Shown here one piece after another: positions 43,669 to 55,440 of a stretch of 64,000 nucleotides of DNA. The notes under the pieces are model-generated. The model ran no database searches. It saw only the letters and a list, made by a program, of their open reading frames with translations, and was not told where the DNA came from. The position numbers and the translations under genes are program-made. Source of the stretch: Dreissena polymorpha (Eukaryota > Mollusca > Bivalvia > Myida > Dreissenidae); contig NC_068358.1 of NCBI RefSeq assembly GCF_020536995.1, positions 83,147,749 to 83,211,748 of the forward strand, written 5' to 3'. The number at the start of each line of letters is the position of its first letter. The first letter of the stretch is position 1.

Positions 43669-44802
43669 CACTGTAACTCCAATATAACGCGCTCCGTAAT
43701 AACGCTAAATCCAATATAACGCGGACGGTGCTTGGATCCCATTTTTTCTCCAACCTTCCATTTGATTTCTGATTCAAATCCGTATAATGCAACTTCATGT
43801 ATTTTCAGACAATTCAAAGATGGTGGCAATCACATGTTGATTGCTTTATTCAACCGTCCGTTGAACCGATTATAATCGCCCAGAGGTTTAACAACACCGA
43901 CAGCTAATTGGTGTAAATCTGTTGTGTAATGTCAATAAAGGTGTGAAAAACTCGCGTGTCAGTGTTTATTACATGTATTTCTCATCAGAGCGGTTCAGTG
44001 CGATAATTTCCATAAGTTAAGTGCAAGCGGGATAGTTATACAATTTAAGTAATTCAAACCGATTGAAACATTCTTACTTTGATATGGTTGCAGTTTGACT
44101 ATATTAAATAAGCGGCTGTGAAATATACTGCCTACTGTAAAAAACAACTTTTTTCTGTCATTTCATTATCATTCTAGTATAATGTCATTTAATCTTTCAG
44201 TTCGTGTATAAGAAATTAAATAATGCAGACGATTTATTTACATGCGATCGCAGTGTACCAGTAATTGTTAACAGAGTTTCACTTTCATTTTCGCGCGGTA
44301 TCAGAAAGTCCCCGGGAAACACGTTTTTTGCATGCGTATGACGAAATAAAACAATTTTTTGTACATGAGTCGTTTTGCATTCAATCTAAATTTTAAGTCG
44401 CTCGTCCAATGAAAGCTCTGCCCAATAATGCACTGTACTCTTAACACTTCTGAAAATGGCATATATGCGTACGGTTGTGTTTACGAATTTCTTAAACATA
44501 TATCGTCATTAATGTTCAAGATTATTATTTTTTAAGTGATGTTGCAATTTTATTGGATTATTGGATATATGTGCACATAAGAAAAGCGGTATGTATACTG
44601 TTATCGATACGATTCGGTTTATATGCATGTATTTGCGTCAACACAGCATGGCAATATACATGACCTATATTATAGGCTATTCTATACCTGTTTTTTTAAA
44701 AGCGCCCTGCAGTAAATGAGCTCAAGACCTATAACGCGGATCCGTTATAACGCTGTTCCGCGGCTTGGACCCCATTGACCGCGCTATATTGGAGTTACAG
44801 TG
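43669..44802. mobile_element. TIR element, TA duplication (pogo-like)
   Basis: Ends start CACTGTAACTCCAATATAAC and, inverted, CACTGTAACTCCAATATAGC; TA flanks at 43667-43668 and 44803-44804. Subterminal ATAACGCGGA words occur at both ends. 1,134 bp, no transposase seen. Pogo/Tigger-like by target and end style (inference). Confidence 0.75.
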
Positions 44803-44887
44803 TATATATCCATAATTCTTAGCTTGTTAACTTGAGCATCTTGATACAGTTGTGCCAAGCATTTGATGAGAACCTTCCAAACATTTA

Positions 44888-46276
44888 GAGTGCGTTTCAC
44901 TAAGCTGCGTACGCAAATAAATAACGTAAATATTTGGGTATGCAAATCTTGTTCTCAAAAACGCGTTTCACTAAACAGCGTTAATTAACGCAGTGCGTTA
45001 ATTATGTCGTAAATTTACGCCAGATATGTACTTCGCGTAAATCAGAAAATTGACGTAACCTCCCGTTGTAAAGAGGCAGAGTAACCTGCGTATTAGGGAA
45101 AGCGTACCCTGCCGTCGTTTTAGCATTGTGTGTTGTTTATGTTGTACTGAGATTCTTAATTCTCATTTGAATTTATTTCAGCTAATATGTATATATCTGG
45201 TTTCGATTTTGTGAGGGCTATACTGTAGCCTGATGATCACAATGTGATATCGTAATTTTCACACAAATCTATTCCAGATATTTGGTAGTGTATTTAGTAT
45301 ATGAACCATACATTGCTATTCATCATGTTTAATTGTAAATTGAATCTACTCAAGCTTATATGTAGATGTCTGGTTTCAATTATGTGAGGGCTATACTGTA
45401 GCCTGATGATCACAGTGTGATATCGTAATTCTCACAAAAATCTATTCCAGACATATGATAGTGTTGTTCTGGGTTATAATTTGTGTGCGTTGTTCAGATT
45501 TTATTAACAGGTCCTATGCCCCTTCACGGAGTCATTTTAGCTGGACCTTTATGGGTTATAATTAAACAAGATACAGGTTATATTAGTCTTTCACTGTTTT
45601 GTCCCTAATTTCCTACATGTATATTTATCATGATTACCTATTTACCGGGGGTTGTAGTTAGTCGAGATGTGTGTAGAAAGTTTGAGTTTTATTTAGTATG
45701 TCATTAGAGAACGAGTGACACGGGCACGCGGTTTATTATCACGCTTTGCAAGGTACAGGTTTTGTCTATATACGTATTTTTGATATTTCGTTATGTTAAG
45801 GGAGGTAATTTATTTAAGTAAACGCGAGATTTTTTAGAATGCCTTTTTATATCGCTTATTTTAATGCTTAAATGTGGATATGCAGCTAGTTTTAAATTGA
45901 ATTCCACCAGGAAAAAAAATTCGGAGATATAAATATTGAGATCTTATTGTAGGAAAATATGTACGAAATACATTCGTCACAATCGGCTCGGGGCGCTAAT
46001 TTGTCTTTGCTGCATGTTATGAAATTCGTCTTCAATGTATAATTTTTTGTGCCTATTTTGTGTTATTGTAACATATTTTATCAATAATATTACAATTTAA
46101 CACATGTAAAAAATCGTATAATCTCGCTTTACAGTAGATACTGTTGCAGACAATTACTTTCTTACGCGTCCGCGCGCACCTGACAGGCTAAACAACACTT
46201 ACACGCTGCGTGAATTTTGCGCACATTTTAGTGAAACGGCGTACGCATTAATTTACGTTCGGCGTGAAACGCACTC
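44888..46276. mobile_element. TIR element with TTA duplication (PIF/Harbinger-like)
   Basis: Ends GAGTGCGTTTCAC (13 bases, inverted at the right end); TTA flanks at 44885-44887 and 46277-46279. GTTTCACTAA and TGCGTACGC words recur near both ends. 1,389 bp, no transposase. TTA target with GTTTCAC ends fits PIF/Harbinger MITEs. Confidence 0.7.
45185..45455. repeat. Internal duplication, period about 175 bp
   Basis: GTGAGGGCTATACTGTAGCC with TGATGATCACA and CAAATCTATTCCAGA occurs at about 45212 and 45388 inside the TTA-flanked element. The two copies are over 85% alike by eye. Confidence 0.8.
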
Positions 46277-47064
46277 TTAGACATTCATGTCCTCTGGACA
46301 CGTTCAGGGTTGGGTGAATAACTTATGTTTCTAGATTATTTTTTGCGAGTCTGTTTAAAAAAAAAAAAAAAATCTATCTAGATGGAAAGTGTTGTCCTAG
46401 ACAAGCCTGTGCAAATTGCACTGGCTAATCTAGGCTGATACTTAAAGCATTTACAATAAGCACTGTTCTCTTATTGAGCAGCTTATATGTTCAGCAGATA
46501 CCTGAGTTGCAGGTTCTATTCTCTAAGTCTGTCACTGTTGTCCAAATTAGTAAGTACAAACTGACTGTCAATAACTGAATGGATGAGATCTGAGAAATAG
46601 TGAACCAGAGAGCCATTATTCAGTGCAATAATGTGGGTACAAAATGGATGTACTTGATATTTATACAAAAGAATTTTATGTGATGTACTAGGGCTGTTGG
46701 GGACATGAGTTCAATCATTGTGTGACCTGGTCAATAGTTAACAGCTTTGAATGCATCAGTTTAAATATAACCTGCCACATAATAACATGTAAATAGTTGT
46801 TATTCACTAGAGAGGAAGTGTTTCCTAAACAACAATATCAGCCCATTTTAAACCAATATAATACACACTGTGGTCAGTTTAATAGTGCAATTTTGTATGT
46901 GTTATTGACCTCAGATAATGTGTGTTATATATTCATATATATTACATTGAATTGATAATTCTTAGCAGTTTCATTTAGTATTCTTATCAAAGAATTAAGA
47001 CATAATAAAACAGCTGTGAAGTTTATATTGCTATAAAATTAAAATTAAACTGTGTCTTTGGCAA

Positions 47065-47288
47065 ACTGGGCTTAATGCATGTGCATTCCAGATAAGCCTG
47101 TGGAGTCCGCACAGGCTAATCCAGGATGACACTTTCTGCCTAGATTGGATTAGAAGAGACTTCCTTTAAACAAAAAATTCCACTCAAGGAGAAAGTGTGG
47201 TCCCTGATAAGCCTGTGTTGACTGCATAGGCTTATCTGGGACAAGACTTTACACCCATTCATAAAACCCAGTTTTCCAAGAGACTGGG
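47065..47288. repeat. Palindromic GCCTGTG repeat, copy B partner
   Basis: Matches 30143-30366 with few changes. Confidence 0.7.
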
Positions 47289-47437
47289 TCATATAATTTC
47301 TTCAGGTGATGTTTTGCCAGATTTTGTCTCTATGCAAAACAAATAAGCTCAACTGACTGCACAGGCCAATCTGCGACAACAATTAATGCACATTGATAAA
47401 ACCACTACAATTAAGTAGCCTTTGTAGATTATTTTTA

Positions 47438-47736
47438 TGCCCTCCTTCCTTAGTGATCGCACTGTCAGTCCGTCCGTCTGTCTGTCTCACTTTGCGTTTA
47501 GGTTTCAAGAAATGCTCATAACTTCTATGTTCCTTCAGATATAACATTCATGTTTTATATGCATTTGTATACGGACAAGGCCTTTCCATACGCATACAAA
47601 TTTTGATCCCCTTGACCTTGAACTTAGGGTCTGCGTTTAGGTTTCGAAAAATGCCTTTAGGTTTTGAAAAATGCTCATAATTTTTATCAAAGCGTTTATT
47701 GGGGGCATATGTCATCCTATGGTGACATCTCTTGTT
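47438..47736 (+). mobile_element. Short hairpin-type element (family E)
   Basis: 5' ATGCCCTCCTTCCTTAG, then GTCAGTCCGTCCGTCTGTCT; body with AAATGCTCATAACTTCTATG; 3' end TTGGGGGCATATGTCATCC with GATGTCACC-type pairing, ending CATCTCTTGTTT. The first bases (ATGCCC) pair with GGGGGCAT near the end. Copy A near 31970 is empty. Confidence 0.8.
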
Positions 47737-48404
47737 TGTACATGGATTTCATGTACAGGACAGCTTTATATAATTAAAATGGAATTTCATTTATTAATAT
47801 TATATTTACATAATCCAAACGCATTATAACGATCAATTTAATTCCATAATAAATGTCTAAACCCAGTGTTGTTAAAGAGATTAGTAAATAACTAGACTAT
47901 AATTGTTTGAATTTTCTCAGATAAGCCTTGCATTTACAAACTATGTATTGTTGTTTAATAAATCATTGTGCAAATAACATACTGATTAATGAACTGCTAA
48001 GGCTAAATGTTCTAGCTGACAGTTGATATACCTACTGCAACAGTCCTTCACTTAATGATGGCTGGTGAATAATGAATTACAAATGTAATCCATTTATATC
48101 ATCTTTTCATCAGAAAAATGTGAATTTGTAAACACATTTAGGCTGAGATTTTGGTGCTCTTTTAATAAGTCTACTTGTGTAAGTTGGCAAGTTGATGAGG
48201 TCAAAACTATTTAAGTTCATGGGAGGGATAAAATTCATTAAAACTTCGCTTTGTTTTTTTTTCATTCAATGTGGTACAATATGGTCAAACTATATATCAT
48301 TTTAAAGCTAAAGATGGATAGAGTAACATAAACACATTTTTGACATTCAATATTTGTGTGCTATATTCACATTTTGATTTAAAACCAATACATTTTTAGT
48401 TTTT

Positions 48405-49942
48405 AGCCGGATTTTTTTCGAAAAAATCTCGGCTTATAGATTGATGTTGTCGGGCGGGCGGGGGGGCGGGCGGGCGGGCGGGCGGCGTGCTCGAAAATGT
48501 TAAAGTTCTTATTTCATGGTATAACTTTGGTATGCTTGGACCTAGAGTCTTCAAACTTGACATGAAGGTTGGCCAGGATTAACAGATGACCACTGGTCAT
48601 TTCAAGGTCATTCATTTGAAGGTCAAGGTCACTGTGACCTTCAATATAAAAAATGTTAAAGTTGTTATAACTTTGGTATGCTTGGACCTAGAGTCTTGAA
48701 ACTTGACATGAAGGTTGGCCATAACTAGTTAGTAACCACTGGTCATTTCAAGGTCATTCATTTGAAGGTCAAGGTCACTGTGACCTTGAATGTAAAAATG
48801 TTAAAGTTCTTATTTCATGGTATAACTTTGGTATGCTTGGACCTAGAGTCTTCAAACTTGACATGAAGGTTGGCCAGGATTAACAGATGACCACTGGTCA
48901 TTTCAAGGTCATTCATTTGAAGGTGAAGGTCACTGTGACCTTCAATATAAAAATGTTAAAGTTGTTATAACTTTGGTATGCTTGGACCTAGAGTCTTGAA
49001 ACTTGACATGAAGGTTGGCCAGAACTAGTAAGTAACCACTGGACATTTCAAGGTCATTCATTTGAAGGTCAAGGTCACTGTGACCTTGAATGTAAAAATG
49101 TTAAAGTTGTTATAACTTTGGTATGCTTGGACCTAGAGTCTTGAAACTTGACATGAAGGTTGGCCAGAACTAGTAAGTAACCACTGGACATTTCAAGGTC
49201 ATTCATTTGAAGGTCAAGGTCACTGTGACCTTGAATGTAAAAATGTTAAAGTTCTTATTTCATGTTATAACTTTGGTATGCTTGTACCTAGAGTCTTCAA
49301 ACTTGAAATAAAGATTGGCCAGTACTAGAAGATGACCACTGGTCATTTCAATGTCATTCATTTGAAGGTCAAGGTCACTGTGACCTTAAATGTTAAAATG
49401 TTAAAATTGTTATAACTTTGGTATGCTTGGACATAGAGTCTTCAAACTTGACATGAAGGTTTGCAAGCACACTTAGATGACCACTGGTCATTTCAAGGTC
49501 ATTCATTCTAAGGTCAAGGTCACTGTGACCTTGAATGTAAAAATGTTAAAGTTCTTAAGTGTAGGTATGTGAAAGCAAAACAATAAATAGTATTATTTCA
49601 TCTAAGTTTATTTTCTTACATTTGATAATGAAATTGATGGAAACTTCAAACAATATGTTACTAATTTGCTAATAAAAAAATTGAGATCAAACTTTCCTAA
49701 TTGTCAATTCAAGTTGATATTTGTGACCTTAAATGTTATTGTTGTTCATGTATATGCATGCATTCAAAACATAACACAAGGTTTGCTCATGCCTTGAAAA
49801 GTACTTACATTTCATTTTGACCTTTGAACAATATTTCAGTAATTTAAGTATTGCATTGACAAAAACACGAAAGGTACTTTCCTGTCATTTAAATCAAAAA
49901 TCCGGCTTCAATGCGGTCATCTCCGACCGCGGAACTCTTGTT
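48405..49942 (+). mobile_element. Hairpin-ended element (family G) with perfect ERE-like units
   Basis: 5' hairpin AGCCGGATTTTTT-TCG-AAAAAATCTCGGCT, then a GGGCGGGCGGGC stretch. Seven units of about 140-155 bp have TATAACTTTGGTATGCTTGG, ACCTAGAGTCTTCAAACTTG, GGTCATTTCAAGGTCATTCA and AGGTCACTGTGACCT. 3' end GCGGTC-ATCTCC-GACCGC, then GGAACTCTTGTTT; CCGGCTT near the end pairs with AGCCGG at the start. Non-coding. Confidence 0.85.
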
Positions 49943-50441
49943 TTTACTAATTTACAAAATCTCAATCTCAAGTTAGGAAGGATATGCACTACCTTAAGTT
50001 GAATAAATACAAAGCTATATACATATACAATGTCAAGTTAGCAAAATTTCACAGAAAATTATTGTCATAAAACAACAAATGAGTTTTTATTCAACTGCCT
50101 TTTTTGGATTAATTTCCTAAACAAAGTTCTAAAAATAACTAAAACGTAACTTCTTTTTAAAAATCCAGGTATGGTGGATAATAAGAGTCACAATTCTATT
50201 TCAAAGGCTTAACAATTTTGTTATTTACCTCTCAACCAAATTGCAAATTTGAAACCATCTCAAATTGAAATAGATTGCAGACGACATATAAAATTGTAAA
50301 GGATTATAAAGAAATTGGCAAACCGATTGATTTTATATTTGGATTCCTTCTACCCATTTTGAAAGCGTGGCCCTCGCTGTGCTCTGTAGAAAAACGTGCA
50401 AAACAAATCGGTCAAAACCACGTGCAGTGGTGAGAAAACCG

Positions 50442-50461
50442 GGTATGTGTATACACATACC
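50442..50461. repeat. Perfect 20-bp palindrome
   Basis: GGTATGTGTATACACATACC equals its own reverse complement. Isolated; may be chance or a dimeric protein site. Confidence 0.7.
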
Positions 50462-51487
50462 TGAGAAAACACATACTTATTTTGACATTTGGTTCGCAAC
50501 TCGTAAAACAACTATTAACATTAATCAGCAAGAGATCGCACTAAATAACAGAAATGACCACGTAAAGATATCATCACTTACCCTATTGCAAATATTTTTC
50601 AGCTGAAAATTGTCCCCCACACGTCTTTTTTAGTTTATTTGTATTGTTTTTCTGGAGCCGAAGTGCATCTCACTGAATATCCATCCAACTTCCGTTGTTT
50701 TCACTTTCGTTATTAAAAACTTTGTTTAAAGGAATTATTTCTACTTTTAGATTGTTAAAGCGATGTATTATTATATATTATCAATAGAATAGTATACCGT
50801 GATGAATTGAACGGAGTTACGTATCGATCTTTCTGTCAGTCTGTAAGCGTACTATTTTATGCGCAGTAATATAAGTACATGTGATTCGACAACAATTGTA
50901 AACATTGGTGAAATGCTTCTTACATAGTTATTTTTTTGAGTGTTTATGAGGTCTGATCGTGCAGTTTGCAAACATTAACGGAAAGATTACAATCCAATGC
51001 ATTTGTCATCGTCAACCGTTTGGAATGTCAATTAGGCGATGAGTGAGTTTTTAGCATGTTTCTTTCTATTTTATTAATTTAAAAATGGCTGCCCCCATGG
51101 TGATGAAATGACATGTGTTCGAGTTTTGATATTTCTAGATATGTAAACTTTTTTTACTATTTAAGCGTAACTTGCCCTTGTCAATGTCGATATTATTCAC
51201 TAGTGCTATACTTTTCCACCGAAATACGTTGAATAAACATGATTCAGATTTTTGAAAATAGTGTATATTTTAGTGTTAAAATCGCTTTGTATTTTGATTG
51301 ATTTTGTGGATGGTATGATTTGTTGATGTACACAATTGGTAGCAGTTTGAAGGAAAAACATCCTTTAAAGCATATATGTATACATTTTCAATGTGGCACT
51401 CTTCCTTTAGTCAAATTTGAGTTCAATGCTTGGGGTTCCACATTTTTCAAAATGAAGCCTCTACATGAACCTTAACCATATAAGTAA

Positions 51488-51737
51488 GTCTCAGGTAAAA
51501 TGGGGTTTCATCACTGTGCTCACTATGTGGTCCCACATTAGCCTGTGCAGTCCACACAGGCTTATCAGGGACCACACCTCCACTTGTATTCAATTATTTT
51601 AGTGTAAAGATCGTCTCTTCTGTATTAATGTCCTGTCAAGGTAGGAAGTATTGTCCCAGATTAGCCTGTGGAGAGAGCACAGGCTAATTTCGTATGACAC
51701 TTAACGGAAATGCATTAAACCTGGTTTTGCAAGAGAC
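51488..51737. repeat. Palindromic GCCTGTGCAG repeat, copy B partner
   Basis: Matches 32459-32712 with scattered substitutions. Confidence 0.7.
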
Positions 51738-51799
51738 AGGCTCAAATATAAGGCTTCGAAATAGTTTACTTTTTATTACTACTGTAAGGGGAACTGTTA

Positions 51800-52495
51800 T
51801 TGAGGAAATGTTTTACTTCACTTTACAGCTGTTGAGGGAAATGGTTTACTTTACTCTACAGCTGTTGATTGAAATGATTTACTTCATTCTTGAGCTGTTG
51901 ATGGGAAATGGTTAACTTCACTGTACAGCTGTTGAAAAAAATGGTTTCACTCTTCAGCTGTTTTAGGGAAATGGTTACTTTAACTGTGCAAATGTTGAGG
52001 GAAATGGTACATCTGTTGATGGAAAATGGTTTACTTCACTGTACAGCAGCTATTAAGAGAAATAGTTAACTTCACTTTACAGCTGTTGAGGGAAATTGTT
52101 TACTTCACTCTACAGCTGATGATTGAAATGGTTTACTTCATTCTTCAGCTGTTGATGGGAAATGGTTAACTTCACTGTACAGCTGTTGAAAAAATGATTT
52201 ACTTCACTGTAGAGCTGTTGATGGGAAATGGTTTACTTCACTCTTCAGCTGTTGTGGGAAATGGTTTACTTCACTATACAGCTGTTGAGGGAAATGGTTT
52301 ACTTCACTCTTCAGCTGTTTTAGGGAAATGATTACTTTAACTGTGCAAATGTTGAGGGAAATAGTACATCTGTTGATGGGAAATGGTTTACTTCACTGTA
52401 CAGCAGCTATTAAGAGAAATGGTTAACTTACATCACTGTACAGCTGTTGATTGGAAATGGTTTACTTCACTGTTCAGCTGTTGATGGTGGCTTTT
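51800..52495 (+). repeat. 33-bp tandem repeat, copy B (expanded)
   Basis: Same unit as 33050-33475 but about 690 bp long, with an internal higher-order block (ACTTTAACTGTGCAAATGTT and AGCAGCTATTAAGAGAAAT appear twice, about 360 bp apart). Confidence 0.85.
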
Positions 52496-53057
52496 GAGTA
52501 TGGTTTGCAAATAATATGAACTAGAACATGTTTACTTTGGCATGTTGTAATCAATATTCAACAAATCTCTTTTTAAAATGTGTTCAGTTACTTCTTTTGT
52601 TTTCCTTATGTTTGAAACTGTTATTTTACTGTTTAAATTGTTCAATAGTTGACTCTACCCTTAAAGGACATTTTGACACTGGTCTAAAAGCTTTTATTAG
52701 TATCATAGATTTGATAGTGTTTGAAGACAAACATGAGGCTAAAAGCTTTCTTGAGAGTAGTTTCTGTCTGATCGAATTTCAATAATGCAAGAGGGTAAGG
52801 TTTCGGCAGATGATGTCACATTACTGTGGACATACAATGCATGAATACAGATGGAAATCTAACTATTCACGCATGGCCCAATACATTATAGAGAAATGAA
52901 CCATTTATTAAAAGGTGTGTAGATAAGTGTACTTAAATGATCCTTTGTTTTTTTAGCTTATTATCCCCTAGTCAATTTCTAGTTTTTCACAGTTTGACTG
53001 GGTCATTTTTTTTAATCATGTTAATCCATTGAGATTTTGAAGGTGGGAAGCTCACGC

Positions 53058-54728
53058 CCGGTATACGGATACTTTGATAACAGATGGCACTTCGATACCA
53101 GATAACAACAAAAGCCACACGCGAGAGTTTAGTTCTTCAGCTTTTTTGCATTTATGTTCTGTTCATTTGATTTTCAGACACGTAACATTGTTTGGTCGAT
53201 TAATGGTACAGTACTTCGTATTGCGGAGCAAGAAAGTCGTGAAATTAATACAGTGGATTATAAAAAAGAGATAAAATTTCATCGATAATCGTCATGAATT
53301 CAATGATCAGTACGTATTTCAACAGAATAAAAATACTTGGAAATAAATCAAGAACGTGCCAACTAATTGAAATAAAAGATCAATGTGTCCATTAATGTTA
53401 CAACATGTTAAATTTTAGTTGAATAACGTATTTGAGGACATCCAAATGTTTTAAGAGTCGGATGCCAAATTTTCATGGACACTTCTTTTACCAATCATCT
53501 CAAAGACAATGAAACTTCGATTCCAGATAACTCGACACTTTTTACCAGATATAACACACTCTATTTAGTGAATCAGAAATGCAGAATTCGCTGTGGAATA
53601 CTGCCATAGTAAGCAGGCAAAAAATAAAAATGTATGTACTGACGTAAATTAAAAACGAATTACCAAAACATGTTCTTTGGAATTTGATAATACAAGGAAA
53701 AGGGAAGTGTAAAGCTCAATATAAAGGGAGTTTTCCAATCTCTTTTAAATTTTGTGGCTACGCATTAGTATCGTCTTCATGATGCGATTCTAATGAGCAC
53801 CAATGACAAAGGATTTTATGAGGTGTATTGGCCGCTTTAAGACCCCTTGCTCCCCTTATCTAGAGTCCTGCTATAAGTTCAATTGAACACACTTGTGTTG
53901 ATCCACATGATCCTTTGAAATTCTCTTAATCTCAATTTACCACTTAAAAACAAGATTATCTTTTATTCGATCGTCACTTGAAATATATTACTTCAGAAAT
54001 AAGCATTTGAATCTTATTTAAAATTTGCACTTATAATATTAATTATATAAATTAATAGTAATACGATTTTTGAAAACGAACAACGCCCTTGGTTATATTT
54101 TACATGTGTATGTAATTGCGTTATGCATAGATTCCCAATGTGTCGGGCTTGACAATCCAAATTGATTCGTATTTCAAAATGTTTGGTAAGAATGGCCATA
54201 ATATACATAAATGCATTTCAGGTAGAAGATAAAACTCGGTTATCAGAGTGCCCAATTTGTTGAAAGTCTCTGTTATCTGAAGTGCCCTATATCGGAAATC
54301 AAAGTATCCACAACCTCATTAATACCATATAATAAAACATGCTCTATCTTCGATTATATTTAATTGAATACTATCAAAATTTCATTATTTGAAGCACGGT
54401 GATTACTCTACATGCTGGAATATCAAACAATTTCTTGCAATATTTCTAAGTAGTTTTATTTTGTTGAAATGTTTACTGTTCATCCAGTTTATGTTGTTTT
54501 CCGACCTAATTTTCTATTTGGGTGGGAAAAATCTACCATTCTTCCGTGATGTTTTTCTTTGCAGTAGAAAAGGATACACCATTTGTAAACTCAACCATGC
54601 GCCTTGTCTAAAAAACTAATCTTTATGCTATAACTTTAAAAAAAACTGATGAACTTACCTCTCGCGTGTGGCTTTTGTTGTTTTCTGGTATCGAAGTGCC
54701 ATCTGTTATCAAAGTATCCGCATACCCA
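53058..54728. mobile_element. TIR element with long (about 70 bp) inverted ends
   Basis: Left end GGTATACGGATACTTTGATA, GATGGCACTTCGATACC, GCCACACGCGAGAG; the right end is the inverted match GGTATGCGGATACTTTGATA with only a few changes over about 70 bp. Diverged copies of the end (CTTCGATTCCAGATAACTC near 53515; ATCAGAGTGCCC and GAAATCAAAGTATCC near 54240-54310) lie inside. Copy A is uninterrupted (GTGGGTAGCTGG, about 37396). A target duplication around AGCT is possible but imperfect. No transposase recognised. Confidence 0.8.
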
Positions 54729-55440
54729 GCGCGTAGCTGGATAGGTGAGTATGTCAGTCTTGACAGACAAGCTCTACATTAAAATGTGTGCACATAATTT
54801 TATCCTAGTGCTTCTTCTGAGGATACCATGCATAGAAATAATTTTGTTTATTAATGCAACATATGCATCTGATGAATAACAGAACAAAGGCAGAATTAAC
54901 ACCAATGATACATCTGTTTGTAAAAAAATTAGGCTTCTCATCTAAGAAGGACGCTGATTTTAAATTACTTTATTGACATTTTAGAGACAAACTGATACAA
55001 TAAAAAATGAATTTTTTATCCTGTGTATAATACAAGAACATTGAGAATTCATATAAAACAAGTGAAGGTGGGAATGGCTGTCTGAAGTTGATAAGGATGG
55101 TGTTCAATTTATCCAGTGGTTAAAAAAGCCTGATCTTGTTGGTGGCTCAAATGTGATGGCACTAGTCACTACTGCTTGAAAATGATCAAGTAGGTCTCTA
55201 GACACACTAATTGTTTAAAATGTCATCCTGCCAATTATTATTATGGAAAAATAAAGCAAAAAATACTTATGTTACTTGTTAGTGATTATAATTAAATTTC
55301 TGGATGTTATACAATGCAAAACTCGCTTAGTTATACTAGAAATGCAATATGTGTATATGTACATTATATCCATAATATCTCTTTGAATTAATTGTCAATA
55401 CTTCTTTGTTGTAAAATGCAACTGAAATATTACGCAAAGA

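Larger units (their letters stand above)
48214..51471. mobile_element. Candidate TTAA-flanked element with a nested insertion
   Basis: Left end TTAA|GTTCATGGGAGG; right end, inverted, TTAA|GGTTCATGTAGAGG. TTAA flanks at 48210-48213 and 51472-51475; copy A has one TTTAA site at about 32437 with matching flanks. TIRs are short (about 10 bp, imperfect). TTAA fits piggyBac or Kolobok types. No transposase; without the nested element it is about 1.7 kb. Also holds a perfect 20-bp palindrome (50442-50461). Confidence 0.5.
46300..55440 (+). repeat. Segmental duplication, copy B
   Basis: Partner of 29374-38625. Copy B has its own later insertions: 47438-47736, 48214-51471 (with 48405-49942 inside) and 53058-54728, all absent from copy A. 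It lacks four insertions of copy A. Left boundary lies just right of the TTA-flanked element ending at 46276. Confidence 0.9.
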
